Source of the DNA: Streptomyces chattanoogensis
GTDB taxonomy: Bacteria; Actinomycetota; Actinomycetes; Streptomycetales; Streptomycetaceae
Direction: 5' to 3'
DNA length: 64,000 nt
NCBI RefSeq assembly: GCF_001294335.1
Contig: NZ_LGKG01000068.1
Span: 186,001-250,000, forward strand
Shown: positions 55,751 to 64,000 of the stretch, in pieces
Layout of the letters: the number at the start of each line of letters is the position of its first letter
Numbering within the stretch: the first letter of the stretch is position 1
Translations under genes and position numbers: made by a program
Notes under the pieces: model-generated
Databases searched by the model: none
What the model was told of the DNA's origin: nothing
What the model saw: the letters and a program-made list of their open reading frames with translations, nothing else

Positions 55751-58570
55751 ATGGATCACTCGCCACACCCGGTGAACCGGACATCGCACACCCCGGCACG
55801 GCGACGGCCGCCCGGTGCGGCGCCCCGCCGGACGCGCAGGCAGGCCGTCCCGCTGCTCGCCGCCGCCGTGGTCGCGGTCCTCGCGCCCGCGTCGGCGCCC
55901 GTCCCCGACCAGGGTCCGGCGTCGTCGCCGACCACGGCCGCCGCACCGGCCGCCGGCTGTACGGGGCCCGGCTGGACGGCCACCGCCACCCGTATCGACC
56001 CCCACGACACCCACCACGCCTTCCTCGGCAACGGCTATCTGGGGCAGCGGGTCCCGCCCAACGGCACCGGCTATGCGGCCCCCGGCGGCGCGACCGGCTG
56101 GCCGCTCAAGACGCCCGCATACGACGGCTCTTTCGTCTCCGGGCTCTACGCCAAAGGGCCGAAGAACGTCGCGGGACGGCAGGCCATCGCGGCGATCCCC
56201 ACCTGGAGCACGCTCGACGTGACCACCGGCGGCGCCCGCCCCGACACCTTCTCCTCCGCCACCGCACCCGGCCGGATCTCCCACTACCGCCAGACGCTCT
56301 CCCTTCGCTGCGGCTTCCTGCGCACCGCGCTCACCTGGACCGCCGCCGACGGCCGCACCACCGACCTGGTCTACGACGTCTTCGCCGACCGCAATGACGC
56401 CCACACCGCCGCCGTACGCCTGCGGATGACACCCCACTGGACCGGGACGGCCACCGTCACCGACATCCTCGACGGCCGCGGCGCCCGCCGGATGACCCGG
56501 ACCGCCGCCGGCCACCGCGGCGCCACCATGGATGCCGCCTTCCGCACCGACGGCACGAAGACCGACGGCGCGGTGGCCTCCACACTGCTCCCCGGACCCG
56601 GCGTCCACGCCACCCGCACTCCACGGGCAACGCCACCGGCACCCCGGCCGGGCGGGACGGGCACTCCGGGCAACCGCCGGAGCATCACCTTCCCCGTACG
56701 CGACGGCCGCGCGTACGAGCTGACCAAATACGTCGGTGTGGACACCGCGCTCACCTCCCGCTCCCCGCGCGCCGCCGCCGACGCCGCCTCCCGCCGGGCC
56801 GCGAGCCGCGGCTGGGACGCCCTCTTCGCGCGGCACACGGCGGCCTGGCAACGGCTCTGGCGCTCCGACATCGAGGTCCCGGGGCACCGCGCGCTGCAGT
56901 CCTGGGTGCGTGCCGCGCAGTACGGACTGCTCTCCAGCACCCGCGCCGGCAGCCCCAACAGCATCGGCCCCACCGGCCTGACCAGCGACAACTACGCGGG
57001 CGAGATCTTCTGGGACGCCGAGACCTGGATGTACCCCGGCCTCCTGGCAAGCCACCCCGTCCTCGCCCGGGCGATCGTCGACTACCGCTACCGGACCATG
57101 GCCGGCGCCCGCGCCAACGCCCGGAAACTCGGCTACCACGGCCTCTTCTACCCCTGGACCAGCGGCAGCAAGGGGGACCTGTGGCGCGAGTGCCACAGCT
57201 GGGACCCGCCGCACTGCCGCACCCAGAACCACCTCATGGGCGACGTCTCCCTCGCCGCCTGGCAGTACTACCTCGCCACCAAGGACACCGCCTGGCTGCG
57301 CTCGCGCGGCTGGCCGGTCCTCAAGGGCATCGCCGAATTCTGGGCCTCGCGGGCGACCCGTAACCCCGACGGCAGCTACTCCGTCAAGAACGTCGCCGGG
57401 CCCGACGAATACAGCAACGGTGTCGACGACGGCGTCTTCACCAACGCCGGAGCGGCCACCGCCCTGCGCCACGCCACCCGGGCCGCCGCCCTCCTCGGCG
57501 AACACGCCCCGGCGGCCTGGCGGACCATCGCCGACCGGCTCCGCATTCCCCACGACGCCGGGGACAAGGTCTTCCAGCAGTACGCCGGATACCGCGGCAC
57601 CACCATCAAACAGGCCGACACCGTGCTGCTGATGTACCCGCTGCACTGGTCCATGTCGCGGCAGCAGGCGGCGAGCACCCTCGACTACTACGCCGCCCGC
57701 ACCGACCCGGACGGCCCGGCCATGACGGACTCGGTGCACGCCATCGACGCCGCCGGCATCGGCGAGGCCGGCTGCTCGACGTACACCTACCTGCTGCGCG
57801 CCATCAAGCCGTTCGTCCGCGGCCCGTTCGCGCAGTTCTCCGAGGCGCGCGGCACCAAGGCGGGCGCCGACGACCCGCACGCGGGCCGGCCCGCGCAGGA
57901 CTTCCTCACCGGCAAGGGAGGCTTTCTGCAGACCTTCACCCACGGGCTGACGGGCCTGCGGATGGAGGAGGACCGGGTGCGCCTGGACCCGATGCTGCCG
58001 CCCCAGCTGTCCGACGGCGTCACCCTGCACGGCCTGCGCTGGCAGGGGCGGACGTACGACATCGCGATCCGCGCGCACCACACCACCGTGCGGCTGACCG
58101 CCGGAGCACCGATGCGCCTCGTGTCTCCGGAGGGCGAGAAGGTGGTGAGCTCCGGCCTGCCCGCGGTCCTCAAGACCCGCCGTCCCGACCTGGCCGCCAC
58201 CGCCGACGCCGCCCGCTGCGCCCCCGCCACCGCGACCTCCGAAGAGCCCGGCATGTACGCGGCCGCGGCCGTCGACGGCAACGCCGCCACCGCCTGGACC
58301 CCCGATACCCCCACGGCCACCCTCACCGTCGACCTCGGCCGGACCACCACGATCGGCCGGATCAGCCCGCACTGGACCGCCACCCGCCCGAAGTCCTACG
58401 TCGCCCAGGTCTCGCAGGACGGCCGGCACTGGTACGGGACCGGCTACGCGGGACGGACTCCCGCCCGCTACGTCCGCATCGTGGTGCACGGGGACACCGT
58501 CGGGCCGCCCGGCCGGCACCCGGGGATCACCGAGCTGACGGTCACCAGGGCCGGTGCGGGCGATCCGTAG
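55751..58570 (+). CDS. Secreted GH65 glycoside hydrolase with discoidin domain
   Basis: A 939-residue exported protein. The signal region (RRTRRQAVPLLAAAVVAVLAPASA) precedes a GH65 N-domain (about 75-370) with HHAFLGNGYLGQRVPPNG. The (alpha/alpha)6 catalytic domain (about 385-740) has GEIFWDAETWMYPGLLA and VAGPDEYSNGVDDGVFTN, whose Glu is the general acid. A C-terminal F5/8-type module follows (about 830-935, SSGLPAVLKTRR onward). It resembles acid trehalase or kojibiose-type enzymes; hydrolysis of trehalose or another alpha-glucoside outside the cell is the best guess. Start ATG 55751 follows acggagagcc. Confidence 0.87.
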   Translation: MDHSPHPVNRTSHTPARRRPPGAAPRRTRRQAVPLLAAAVVAVLAPASAPVPDQGPASSPTTAAAPAAGCTGPGWTATATRIDPHDTHHAFLGNGYLGQRVPPNGTGYAAPGGATGWPLKTPAYDGSFVSGLYAKGPKNVAGRQAIAAIPTWSTLDVTTGGARPDTFSSATAPGRISHYRQTLSLRCGFLRTALTWTAADGRTTDLVYDVFADRNDAHTAAVRLRMTPHWTGTATVTDILDGRGARRMTRTAAGHRGATMDAAFRTDGTKTDGAVASTLLPGPGVHATRTPRATPPAPRPGGTGTPGNRRSITFPVRDGRAYELTKYVGVDTALTSRSPRAAADAASRRAASRGWDALFARHTAAWQRLWRSDIEVPGHRALQSWVRAAQYGLLSSTRAGSPNSIGPTGLTSDNYAGEIFWDAETWMYPGLLASHPVLARAIVDYRYRTMAGARANARKLGYHGLFYPWTSGSKGDLWRECHSWDPPHCRTQNHLMGDVSLAAWQYYLATKDTAWLRSRGWPVLKGIAEFWASRATRNPDGSYSVKNVAGPDEYSNGVDDGVFTNAGAATALRHATRAAALLGEHAPAAWRTIADRLRIPHDAGDKVFQQYAGYRGTTIKQADTVLLMYPLHWSMSRQQAASTLDYYAARTDPDGPAMTDSVHAIDAAGIGEAGCSTYTYLLRAIKPFVRGPFAQFSEARGTKAGADDPHAGRPAQDFLTGKGGFLQTFTHGLTGLRMEEDRVRLDPMLPPQLSDGVTLHGLRWQGRTYDIAIRAHHTTVRLTAGAPMRLVSPEGEKVVSSGLPAVLKTRRPDLAATADAARCAPATATSEEPGMYAAAAVDGNAATAWTPDTPTATLTVDLGRTTTIGRISPHWTATRPKSYVAQVSQDGRHWYGTGYAGRTPARYVRIVVHGDTVGPPGRHPGITELTVTRAGAGDP

Positions 58571-58732
58571 GCCGGAACCCCTGAGTTGAGACCACCTCTG
58601 AGACCACCCCGAGACACCCCGGCACCGGATCAGGGAGACCCCCTTCCCGGCCCGGATTGTTGCGGCGGGATGAAATCCGCACCGCGCGACGTTGGTGTCT
58701 GGTGGTACAGGTCGAGGGTGCGGGAGGCATCG

Positions 58733-61700
58733 GTGGCGGGGACGGGTGCGGGACAACAGGGCTGGGCGCGGCGGCTGACACGCGACAGCTGGCAGTACCG
58801 AAAGGACGTGCTGCTCGCGCTCGGCGCCTCCCTCGCCGGGATGGCCGTGATGGCGCTGGTCCCGCTCGTACCGAAGCTGATCATCGACGATGTGATCGTC
58901 CGGCACGACCGCTCCCTCGCGCCGTGGGCCACGCTGCTCATCGTCGCCGCGGTCGTCGTCTACGTCCTCACCTATGTCCGCCGCTACTACGGCGGCCGCC
59001 TCGCCCTCGACGTCCAGCACGACCTGCGGACCAGAATGTTCGCCGCCATCGCCCGGCTCGACGGCCGGCGCCAGGACGAGCTGAGCACCGGCCAGGTCGT
59101 CGGCCGCGCCACCAGCGACCTTCAGCTGATCCAGGGCCTGCTGTTCATGGTCCCGATGATGATCGGGAACGTCCTGCTCTTCCTGATCTCCCTCGCCGTG
59201 ATGACGGTGCTGTCGCCGCTGCTCACCGTCGTCGCGCTGGCCGTCGCCCCGGCCCTCTGGTACATCGCCAAGCGCAGCCGCGCCCGGCTCTTCCCCGCCA
59301 CCTGGTACGCCCAGGGCCAGGCGGCCGCGGTGGCGGGCGTCGTGGACGGCGCGGTCACCGGCGTCCGCGTGGTCAAGGGCTTCGGGCAGGAGGAGCAGGA
59401 GACCCGCAAGCTGCGCGAGGTCAGCCGCCGGCTGTTCGCCGGGCGGCTGCGGACGGTCCGCCTCAACGCCCGCTACACCCCCGCCCTGCAGGCTGTGCCG
59501 GCGCTCGGCCAGGTCGCGATGCTGGCCCTCGGCGGCTGGATGGCCACCCAGGGGCAGGTCACCCTGGGCACCTTCGTCGCCTTCTCCACCTATCTCGCCC
59601 AGCTCGTCGGACCGGTCCGGATGCTGGCGATGATGCTGACCGTCGGCCAGCAGGCGCGCGCCGGTGTGGAGCGGGTCTACGAGCTGATCGACACCGAGCC
59701 GTCGGTCCAGGAGCGGGCGGACGCCCGCGAGCTGCCCGCCGACGCCCCGGCCACCGTCACCTTCGACGCGGTGACGTTCGGCTACGCACCGGCGCACCCG
59801 GCACAGGACGGGAACGCCGAAGGCGCCGACAACGCAGGAGACGCGGATTCCCGGGGCGGTCGCGGGCCCGCCCCCCGTCCCGTCCTCGACGACTTCTCGC
59901 TGCAGATCGAGGCCGGCGAGACGGTCGCCCTCGTCGGCACCTCCGGCAGCGGCAAGTCCACCGTCTCGCTGCTGCTGCCCCGCTTCTACGACGTGACCGC
60001 GGGCCGGGTCCTGGTCGGCGGGCACGACGTGCGCGATCTGACCCTGGAATCGCTGCGGGCCGCCATCGGACTCGTCCCCGAGAGCAGCTTCCTGTTCTCC
60101 GACTCCGTACGCGACAACATCACCTACGGCCATCCGGACGCCACCGACGAGCAGGTGCGTGCGGCGGCCCGCGCCGCCCAGGCCGACGGCTTCATCTCCG
60201 CACTGCCCGAGGGCTACGACACCAAGGTCGGCGAGCAGGGCCTGACCCTCTCCGGCGGCCAGCGGCAGCGCATCGCCCTGGCCCGCGCCATCCTCACCGA
60301 CCCCCGGCTGCTGGTCCTGGACGATGCGACCTCGGCGGTCGACGCCCGCGTCGAGCACGAGATACACGAGGCGCTCCGCGGCGTCATGGAGGGCCGCACG
60401 ACCCTGCTCATCGCGCACCGAGCCTCCACCCTGGCGCTCGCCGACCGGGTCGCCGTCCTCGACGGCGGACGGCTGGTCGACATCGGCACCCAGGAGGAGC
60501 TGGAGCTGCGCTGTCCGCTCTACCGCAGACTGCTCACCGACCCGGAGGAACTGGGCGGCGTCGAGCACGACCCGGCGGGCGCGCTCGCCGGCACCTTCAC
60601 CGGAGAGTACGCGGCCACCGGCCTGCTGAAGTTCGAGGCGGACGCCCTGGGAGTGGACGAGCTCGAGGCCGACGAGGTCGCGGCGGACCCCGCCGAACGC
60701 GCCCCGGCCGACGGCGCCGCCCGGACCGGCCCCACCACCGTCACCCCCGAGCTGTGGGTCCGCCGCGAGCACGGCGCCGAGCCCGCCGCGGCAGGTACCG
60801 CGTCCGCGGCAGCCACGGCGGCCGGACCCGGCTTCGGGGCCGTGCTGGCCGGCATGCCCGCGACCCCCGAGCTGCTCGCCAAGGTCGCCGCGCTGCCGCC
60901 GGCCACCGACGCACCGGACATCGACGAGGACCTGGCCGTGCGCCCCGAGCGCTCCTACGGCCTGCGCAGACTGCTGCGCGGCTTCGGCGGGCCGCTGCTC
61001 GTCGCCCTGCTGCTGGTCGCGGTGGACGCCATCGCCGGACTCCTCGTCCCGATCCTGATCCGGCAGGGCATCGACGAAGGCGTCCGCCGCGGCGTGCTGG
61101 CCGGCGTCTGGACCGCCGCGGTGATCGCCCTGGTCGTGGTGCTGGTCCAGTGGGCCGCCCAGATCGGCTCCAACCGGATGACCGGACGCACCGGCGAGCG
61201 GGTCCTCTACTCCCTCCGCCTCAAGATCTTCGCCCAGCTCCAGCGCCTCGGACTCGACTACTACGAGCGCGAGCTGACCGGCAGGATCATGACCCGGATG
61301 ACGACGGACGTGGACGCCCTGTCCACCTTCCTCCAGACCGGCCTGGTCACCGCCCTCGTCTCGCTCCTCACCTTCTTCGGCATACTCGTCGCCCTGCTCG
61401 CCATCGACCTCCAGCTGGCCCTGGTCGTCTTCGCCACCCTCCCGCCGCTGATCATCGGCACGTACTTCTTCCGCAAGCAGAGCGTGAAGGCCTACGAACT
61501 CGCCCGCGAGCGGATCAGCGTCGTCAACGGAGATCTCCAGGAGAGCGTCGCCGGACTGCGGATCGTCCAGGCGTTCCGGCGCGAGCGCCGCGGCGCCGAG
61601 CGGTTCGCCGACCGCAGTGCCGCCTACCGCCAGGCCCGGGTCCGCGGCCAGCTCCTGATATCCGTCTACTTCCCGTTCGTGCAGCTGCTGTCGTCCGTGG

Positions 61701-62695
61701 CCGCGGCCCTGGTGCTGATAGTGGGCGCCGAACGGGTCGGCAACAACACCCTCACCGCCGGTGCGCTGGTCGCGTATCTGCTGTACATAGACCTGTTCTT
61801 CGCCCCCGTACAGCAGCTCTCCCAGGTCTTCGACGGCTACCAGCAGGCCTCCGTCTCGCTCGGCCGCATCCAGGAGCTGCTGCGCGAGCCCGCCACCACA
61901 CCCGCCGCCGAGCGGCCGCGCGAGGTGCCGGCGCTGCGCGGCGACGTCACTTTCGACGCTGTGCACTTCCGGTACGGCACCCACGACGGCCAGGCCGAGC
62001 AGGCGCTGACCGGCATCAACCTGACCATTCCCGCAGGCCAGACCGTGGCCTTCGTCGGCGAGACGGGCGCCGGCAAGTCCACCCTCGTCAAGCTGGTCGC
62101 GCGGTTCTACGACCCGACCTCGGGCGCGGTCCGCGTCGACGGCACCGACCTGCGCGACCTGGACCTGACCGACTACCGCCGCCGGCTCGGCGTCGTCCCC
62201 CAGGAGCCGTATCTCTTCGCCGGTACGGTCCGCGACGCCATCGCCTACGGCCGCCCGGACGCCACCGACGCCGAGGTGGAGGCCGCCGCCCGCGCCGTCG
62301 GCGCGCACGCCATGGTCGCCACCCTCGACGGCGGCTACCTCCACGAGGTCGCCGAACGCGGCCGTAACCTCTCCGCCGGCCAGCGCCAGCTCCTCGCCCT
62401 GGCCCGCGCCGAACTCGTCGACCCCGACGTACTGTTGCTGGACGAGGCCACCGCCGCCCTCGACCTCGCCACCGAGGCCGTCGTCAACCAGGCCACCGAA
62501 CGCCTGGTGGGCCGCCGCACGACACTCGTCGTCGCCCACCGCCTGACCACCGCCGCCCGCGCCGACCGCGTCGTGGTGATGGACCGGGGCCGGGTCGCCG
62601 AGGACGGCACCCACGCCCAGCTCCTCGCCCAGGACGGCCGGTACGCCGAGCTGTGGCGCAGCTTCACCGGAGAGGAAGAGTCGCTGGTGGCCTGA
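58733..62695 (+). CDS. Fused double-half ABC exporter, asymmetric ATP sites
   Basis: A 1320-residue polypeptide with two complete half-exporters (TMD-NBD-TMD-NBD). The first half has six membrane segments (about 25-300), Walker A GTSGSGKST (about 401-409), signature LTLSGGQRQRIAL, and Walker B LLVLDDATSAVDA (about 527), with Asp in place of the catalytic Glu. The second half starts near 750 after an Ala/Glu-rich linker, with Walker A GETGAGKST (about 1109) and canonical LLLDEATAALD (about 1235). One ATP site is thus degenerate, as in heterodimeric exporters such as BmrCD. GTG 58733 was chosen for gggaggcatcg; GTG 58718 and ATG 58670 are alternatives. Confidence 0.88.
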   Translation: MAGTGAGQQGWARRLTRDSWQYRKDVLLALGASLAGMAVMALVPLVPKLIIDDVIVRHDRSLAPWATLLIVAAVVVYVLTYVRRYYGGRLALDVQHDLRTRMFAAIARLDGRRQDELSTGQVVGRATSDLQLIQGLLFMVPMMIGNVLLFLISLAVMTVLSPLLTVVALAVAPALWYIAKRSRARLFPATWYAQGQAAAVAGVVDGAVTGVRVVKGFGQEEQETRKLREVSRRLFAGRLRTVRLNARYTPALQAVPALGQVAMLALGGWMATQGQVTLGTFVAFSTYLAQLVGPVRMLAMMLTVGQQARAGVERVYELIDTEPSVQERADARELPADAPATVTFDAVTFGYAPAHPAQDGNAEGADNAGDADSRGGRGPAPRPVLDDFSLQIEAGETVALVGTSGSGKSTVSLLLPRFYDVTAGRVLVGGHDVRDLTLESLRAAIGLVPESSFLFSDSVRDNITYGHPDATDEQVRAAARAAQADGFISALPEGYDTKVGEQGLTLSGGQRQRIALARAILTDPRLLVLDDATSAVDARVEHEIHEALRGVMEGRTTLLIAHRASTLALADRVAVLDGGRLVDIGTQEELELRCPLYRRLLTDPEELGGVEHDPAGALAGTFTGEYAATGLLKFEADALGVDELEADEVAADPAERAPADGAARTGPTTVTPELWVRREHGAEPAAAGTASAAATAAGPGFGAVLAGMPATPELLAKVAALPPATDAPDIDEDLAVRPERSYGLRRLLRGFGGPLLVALLLVAVDAIAGLLVPILIRQGIDEGVRRGVLAGVWTAAVIALVVVLVQWAAQIGSNRMTGRTGERVLYSLRLKIFAQLQRLGLDYYERELTGRIMTRMTTDVDALSTFLQTGLVTALVSLLTFFGILVALLAIDLQLALVVFATLPPLIIGTYFFRKQSVKAYELARERISVVNGDLQESVAGLRIVQAFRRERRGAERFADRSAAYRQARVRGQLLISVYFPFVQLLSSVAAALVLIVGAERVGNNTLTAGALVAYLLYIDLFFAPVQQLSQVFDGYQQASVSLGRIQELLREPATTPAAERPREVPALRGDVTFDAVHFRYGTHDGQAEQALTGINLTIPAGQTVAFVGETGAGKSTLVKLVARFYDPTSGAVRVDGTDLRDLDLTDYRRRLGVVPQEPYLFAGTVRDAIAYGRPDATDAEVEAAARAVGAHAMVATLDGGYLHEVAERGRNLSAGQRQLLALARAELVDPDVLLLDEATAALDLATEAVVNQATERLVGRRTTLVVAHRLTTAARADRVVVMDRGRVAEDGTHAQLLAQDGRYAELWRSFTGEEESLVA

Positions 62696-62715
62696 TTCCG
62701 GCGACGTCGGCCTAC

Positions 62716-62753
62716 GAGGGCGGTACCCCCCCCTGAAGGGGGGTACCGCCCTC
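62716..62753 (+). terminator. Strong hairpin after the ABC exporter
   Basis: Perfect 16-base arms (62716-62731 and 62738-62753) around a six-base loop, 20 bases after the stop. Confidence 0.85.
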
Positions 62754-62829
62754 CGCCTCAAGGGGCTGGTGGCGCCCCGGACTCGCCGATAGGTTCAGCC
62801 CGACCTTTGCTGTCCCAAGGGGAGGCTGC

Positions 62830-64000
62830 ATGCGCAAGGCCATCAGAGGACTGCTGTCGCTCGCCGTGCTCATAGGCACGGTCGGCGCCGGCAGCGCCAC
62901 GGCAGGGGCGGCCACCGCCGCCGAGCCGAGAACCAAGGACATAAAAGACCGGATCCTCGCCATACCGGGGATGAGTCTCATAGAAGAGAAGCCGGTCGAC
63001 GGCTACCGCTATTTCGTCCTCAATTACACCCAGCCGATCGACCACCGGCACCCCGAGAAGGGGAAATTCCAGCAGCGGCTGACCCTGCTGCACAAGTCGG
63101 TGGACCGCCCGACGGTGTTCTTCACCTCCGGTTACAACGTCAGCACCACGCCGACCCGGAGCGAGCCCACCAAAATCATCGACGGGAACCAGGTTTCCCT
63201 GGAATACCGCTACTTCACCCCGTCGCGGCCCCAGCCCGCGGACTGGAAGAAGCTGGACATCCGGCAGGCGGCCACCGACCAGCACCGCATCTTCACGGCG
63301 CTGCACGCCATCTACGGCAAGAACTGGATAGCCACCGGCGGCAGCAAGGGCGGTATGACCGCCACCTATTACCGTCGTTTCTTCCCGAAGGACATGAACG
63401 GCACCGTCGCCTATGTCGCGCCCAACGACGTCAGGAACGACGAGGACTCGGCATACGACCGCTTCTTCAAGACCGTCGGAACCGCGCAGTGCCGCGCCGA
63501 CCTCGCCGCCGTCGAGCGCGAGGCGCTGGTGCGCCGCGACGAGATGGTGAAGAGGTTCCAGAAGTGGGCGGACAAGGAGAAGCAGACCTTCACCAGGGTC
63601 GGCAACGCCGACCGGGCCTATGAAGTCATGGTCACCGACCTGGTGTTCGGCTTCTGGCAGTACCAGCCGGCCGAGACCGCCTGCGCCAAGGTGCCCAAGC
63701 CGACCGTCTCCACCGACGAGCTGTGGAAGTGGATGGACGAGGTCGGCGGTTTCGCGAGCTACACCGACCAGGGCATGGAGTCGTACACGCCGTACTACTA
63801 CCAGGCGGGCACCCAGCTCGGGGAGCCCGGCTACCAGTACCCGAACGTGGCCGACCTGCTGAAGTACCCGGGGATCAACAACTCCCGGTCGTTCGTGCCG
63901 AAGGACATCCCGATGACCTTCGACAAGCGCGCGATGCCCGACGTGGACCGCTGGGTGCGTCACCACGCGAACCGGATGATGTTCGTCAACGGCCAGTACG
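62830..64000 (+). CDS. Secreted S37-family (PS-10-like) peptidase, partial
   Basis: Cut by the right window edge after 390 codons. The signal peptide is MRKAIRGLLSLAVLIGTVGAGSATAGA (cleavage near 30). The mature part opens with YRYFVLNYTQPIDHRHPEKG and has LEYRYFTPSRP, RIFTALHAIYGKNWIATGGSKGGMTATYYRRFFP with the nucleophile Ser in GGSKGG, and YVAPNDVRNDEDSAYDRFF. These are S37 tripeptidyl/prolyl aminopeptidase features. It probably trims extracellular peptides. ATG 62830 follows gggaggctgc. Confidence 0.9.
   Translation, partial: MRKAIRGLLSLAVLIGTVGAGSATAGAATAAEPRTKDIKDRILAIPGMSLIEEKPVDGYRYFVLNYTQPIDHRHPEKGKFQQRLTLLHKSVDRPTVFFTSGYNVSTTPTRSEPTKIIDGNQVSLEYRYFTPSRPQPADWKKLDIRQAATDQHRIFTALHAIYGKNWIATGGSKGGMTATYYRRFFPKDMNGTVAYVAPNDVRNDEDSAYDRFFKTVGTAQCRADLAAVEREALVRRDEMVKRFQKWADKEKQTFTRVGNADRAYEVMVTDLVFGFWQYQPAETACAKVPKPTVSTDELWKWMDEVGGFASYTDQGMESYTPYYYQAGTQLGEPGYQYPNVADLLKYPGINNSRSFVPKDIPMTFDKRAMPDVDRWVRHHANRMMFVNGQY

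Noticed and set aside
54722-62761. Minus-strand open frame of 2679 codons
   Set aside because: Only its last 256 codons (the ABC ATPase) are real. The rest is antisense to the GH65 and ABC exporter genes and reads as Gly/Ala/Arg-rich low-complexity sequence, a GC-bias artefact.

Overview
The window is chromosomal DNA of a Streptomyces, or a very close relative. The evidence is very high GC with strong G/C third-position bias, frequent GTG starts, an AdpA with a single TTA (bldA-dependent) codon, a chaplin-type protein, a CdgA-type GGDEF/EAL protein and many probable leaderless genes. Gene content and order recall one stretch of the S. coelicolor chromosome core running from the amino-acid ABC transporter through cdgA, adpA-orn, glmS, beta-N-acetylhexosaminidase and a leucine-degradation cluster to agmatinase. 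That comparison is from memory; the species cannot be fixed. I see no CRISPR array, insertion sequence, integrase or prophage.

Layout. 1-7.8 kb: ectoine-type solute uptake (ehuC partial, ehuB) next to a catabolic set: a DUF3830 protein, an amidase, a D-2-hydroxyacid dehydrogenase and two EutA/maleate-isomerase-like enzymes, with overlapping divergent promoters at 4621-4655, then a flavin monooxygenase. 7.8-12.6 kb: c-di-GMP enzyme, secreted M6-like protease, tRNA-Lys and two little-known proteins. 12.7-17 kb: a tightly overlapping three-gene operon of a Cas4/RecB-type nuclease with candidate Fe-S cysteines, an unknown 515-residue protein and a Dna2/Upf1-like SF1 helicase. 17.2-26.5 kb: accessory metabolism and regulators, a glycosyltransferase, a decayed gene and a His-rich chaplin-like surface protein. 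26.5-33.3 kb: two-component system, a cupin relic, a GH18 chitinase, HAD protein, AraC regulator with divergent reductase, and tRNA-His.

33.4-41.2 kb is the developmental and aminosugar core: orn, adpA, a universal stress protein, glmS and a secreted GH20 hexosaminidase with a DasR-like site upstream. 41.3-50.1 kb is a leucine/isovalerate and acyl-CoA degradation block: acyl-CoA dehydrogenase, HMG-CoA lyase, both methylcrotonyl-CoA carboxylase subunits, a divergent TetR regulator with two matching operators, then a second acyl-CoA dehydrogenase and thioesterase II. 50.1-64 kb: a small coiled-coil protein, a phosphatase-like protein, agmatinase, a YhgE/Pip membrane protein with a degenerate ABC ATPase, a secreted GH65/discoidin hydrolase, a fused double-half ABC exporter and a partial secreted S37 peptidase.

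The most unusual items are the split Dna2-like nuclease/helicase operon, the ectoine-transporter-linked enzyme set, the His-rich chaplin variant, the paired TetR operators and the recurrent leaderless promoter layout.
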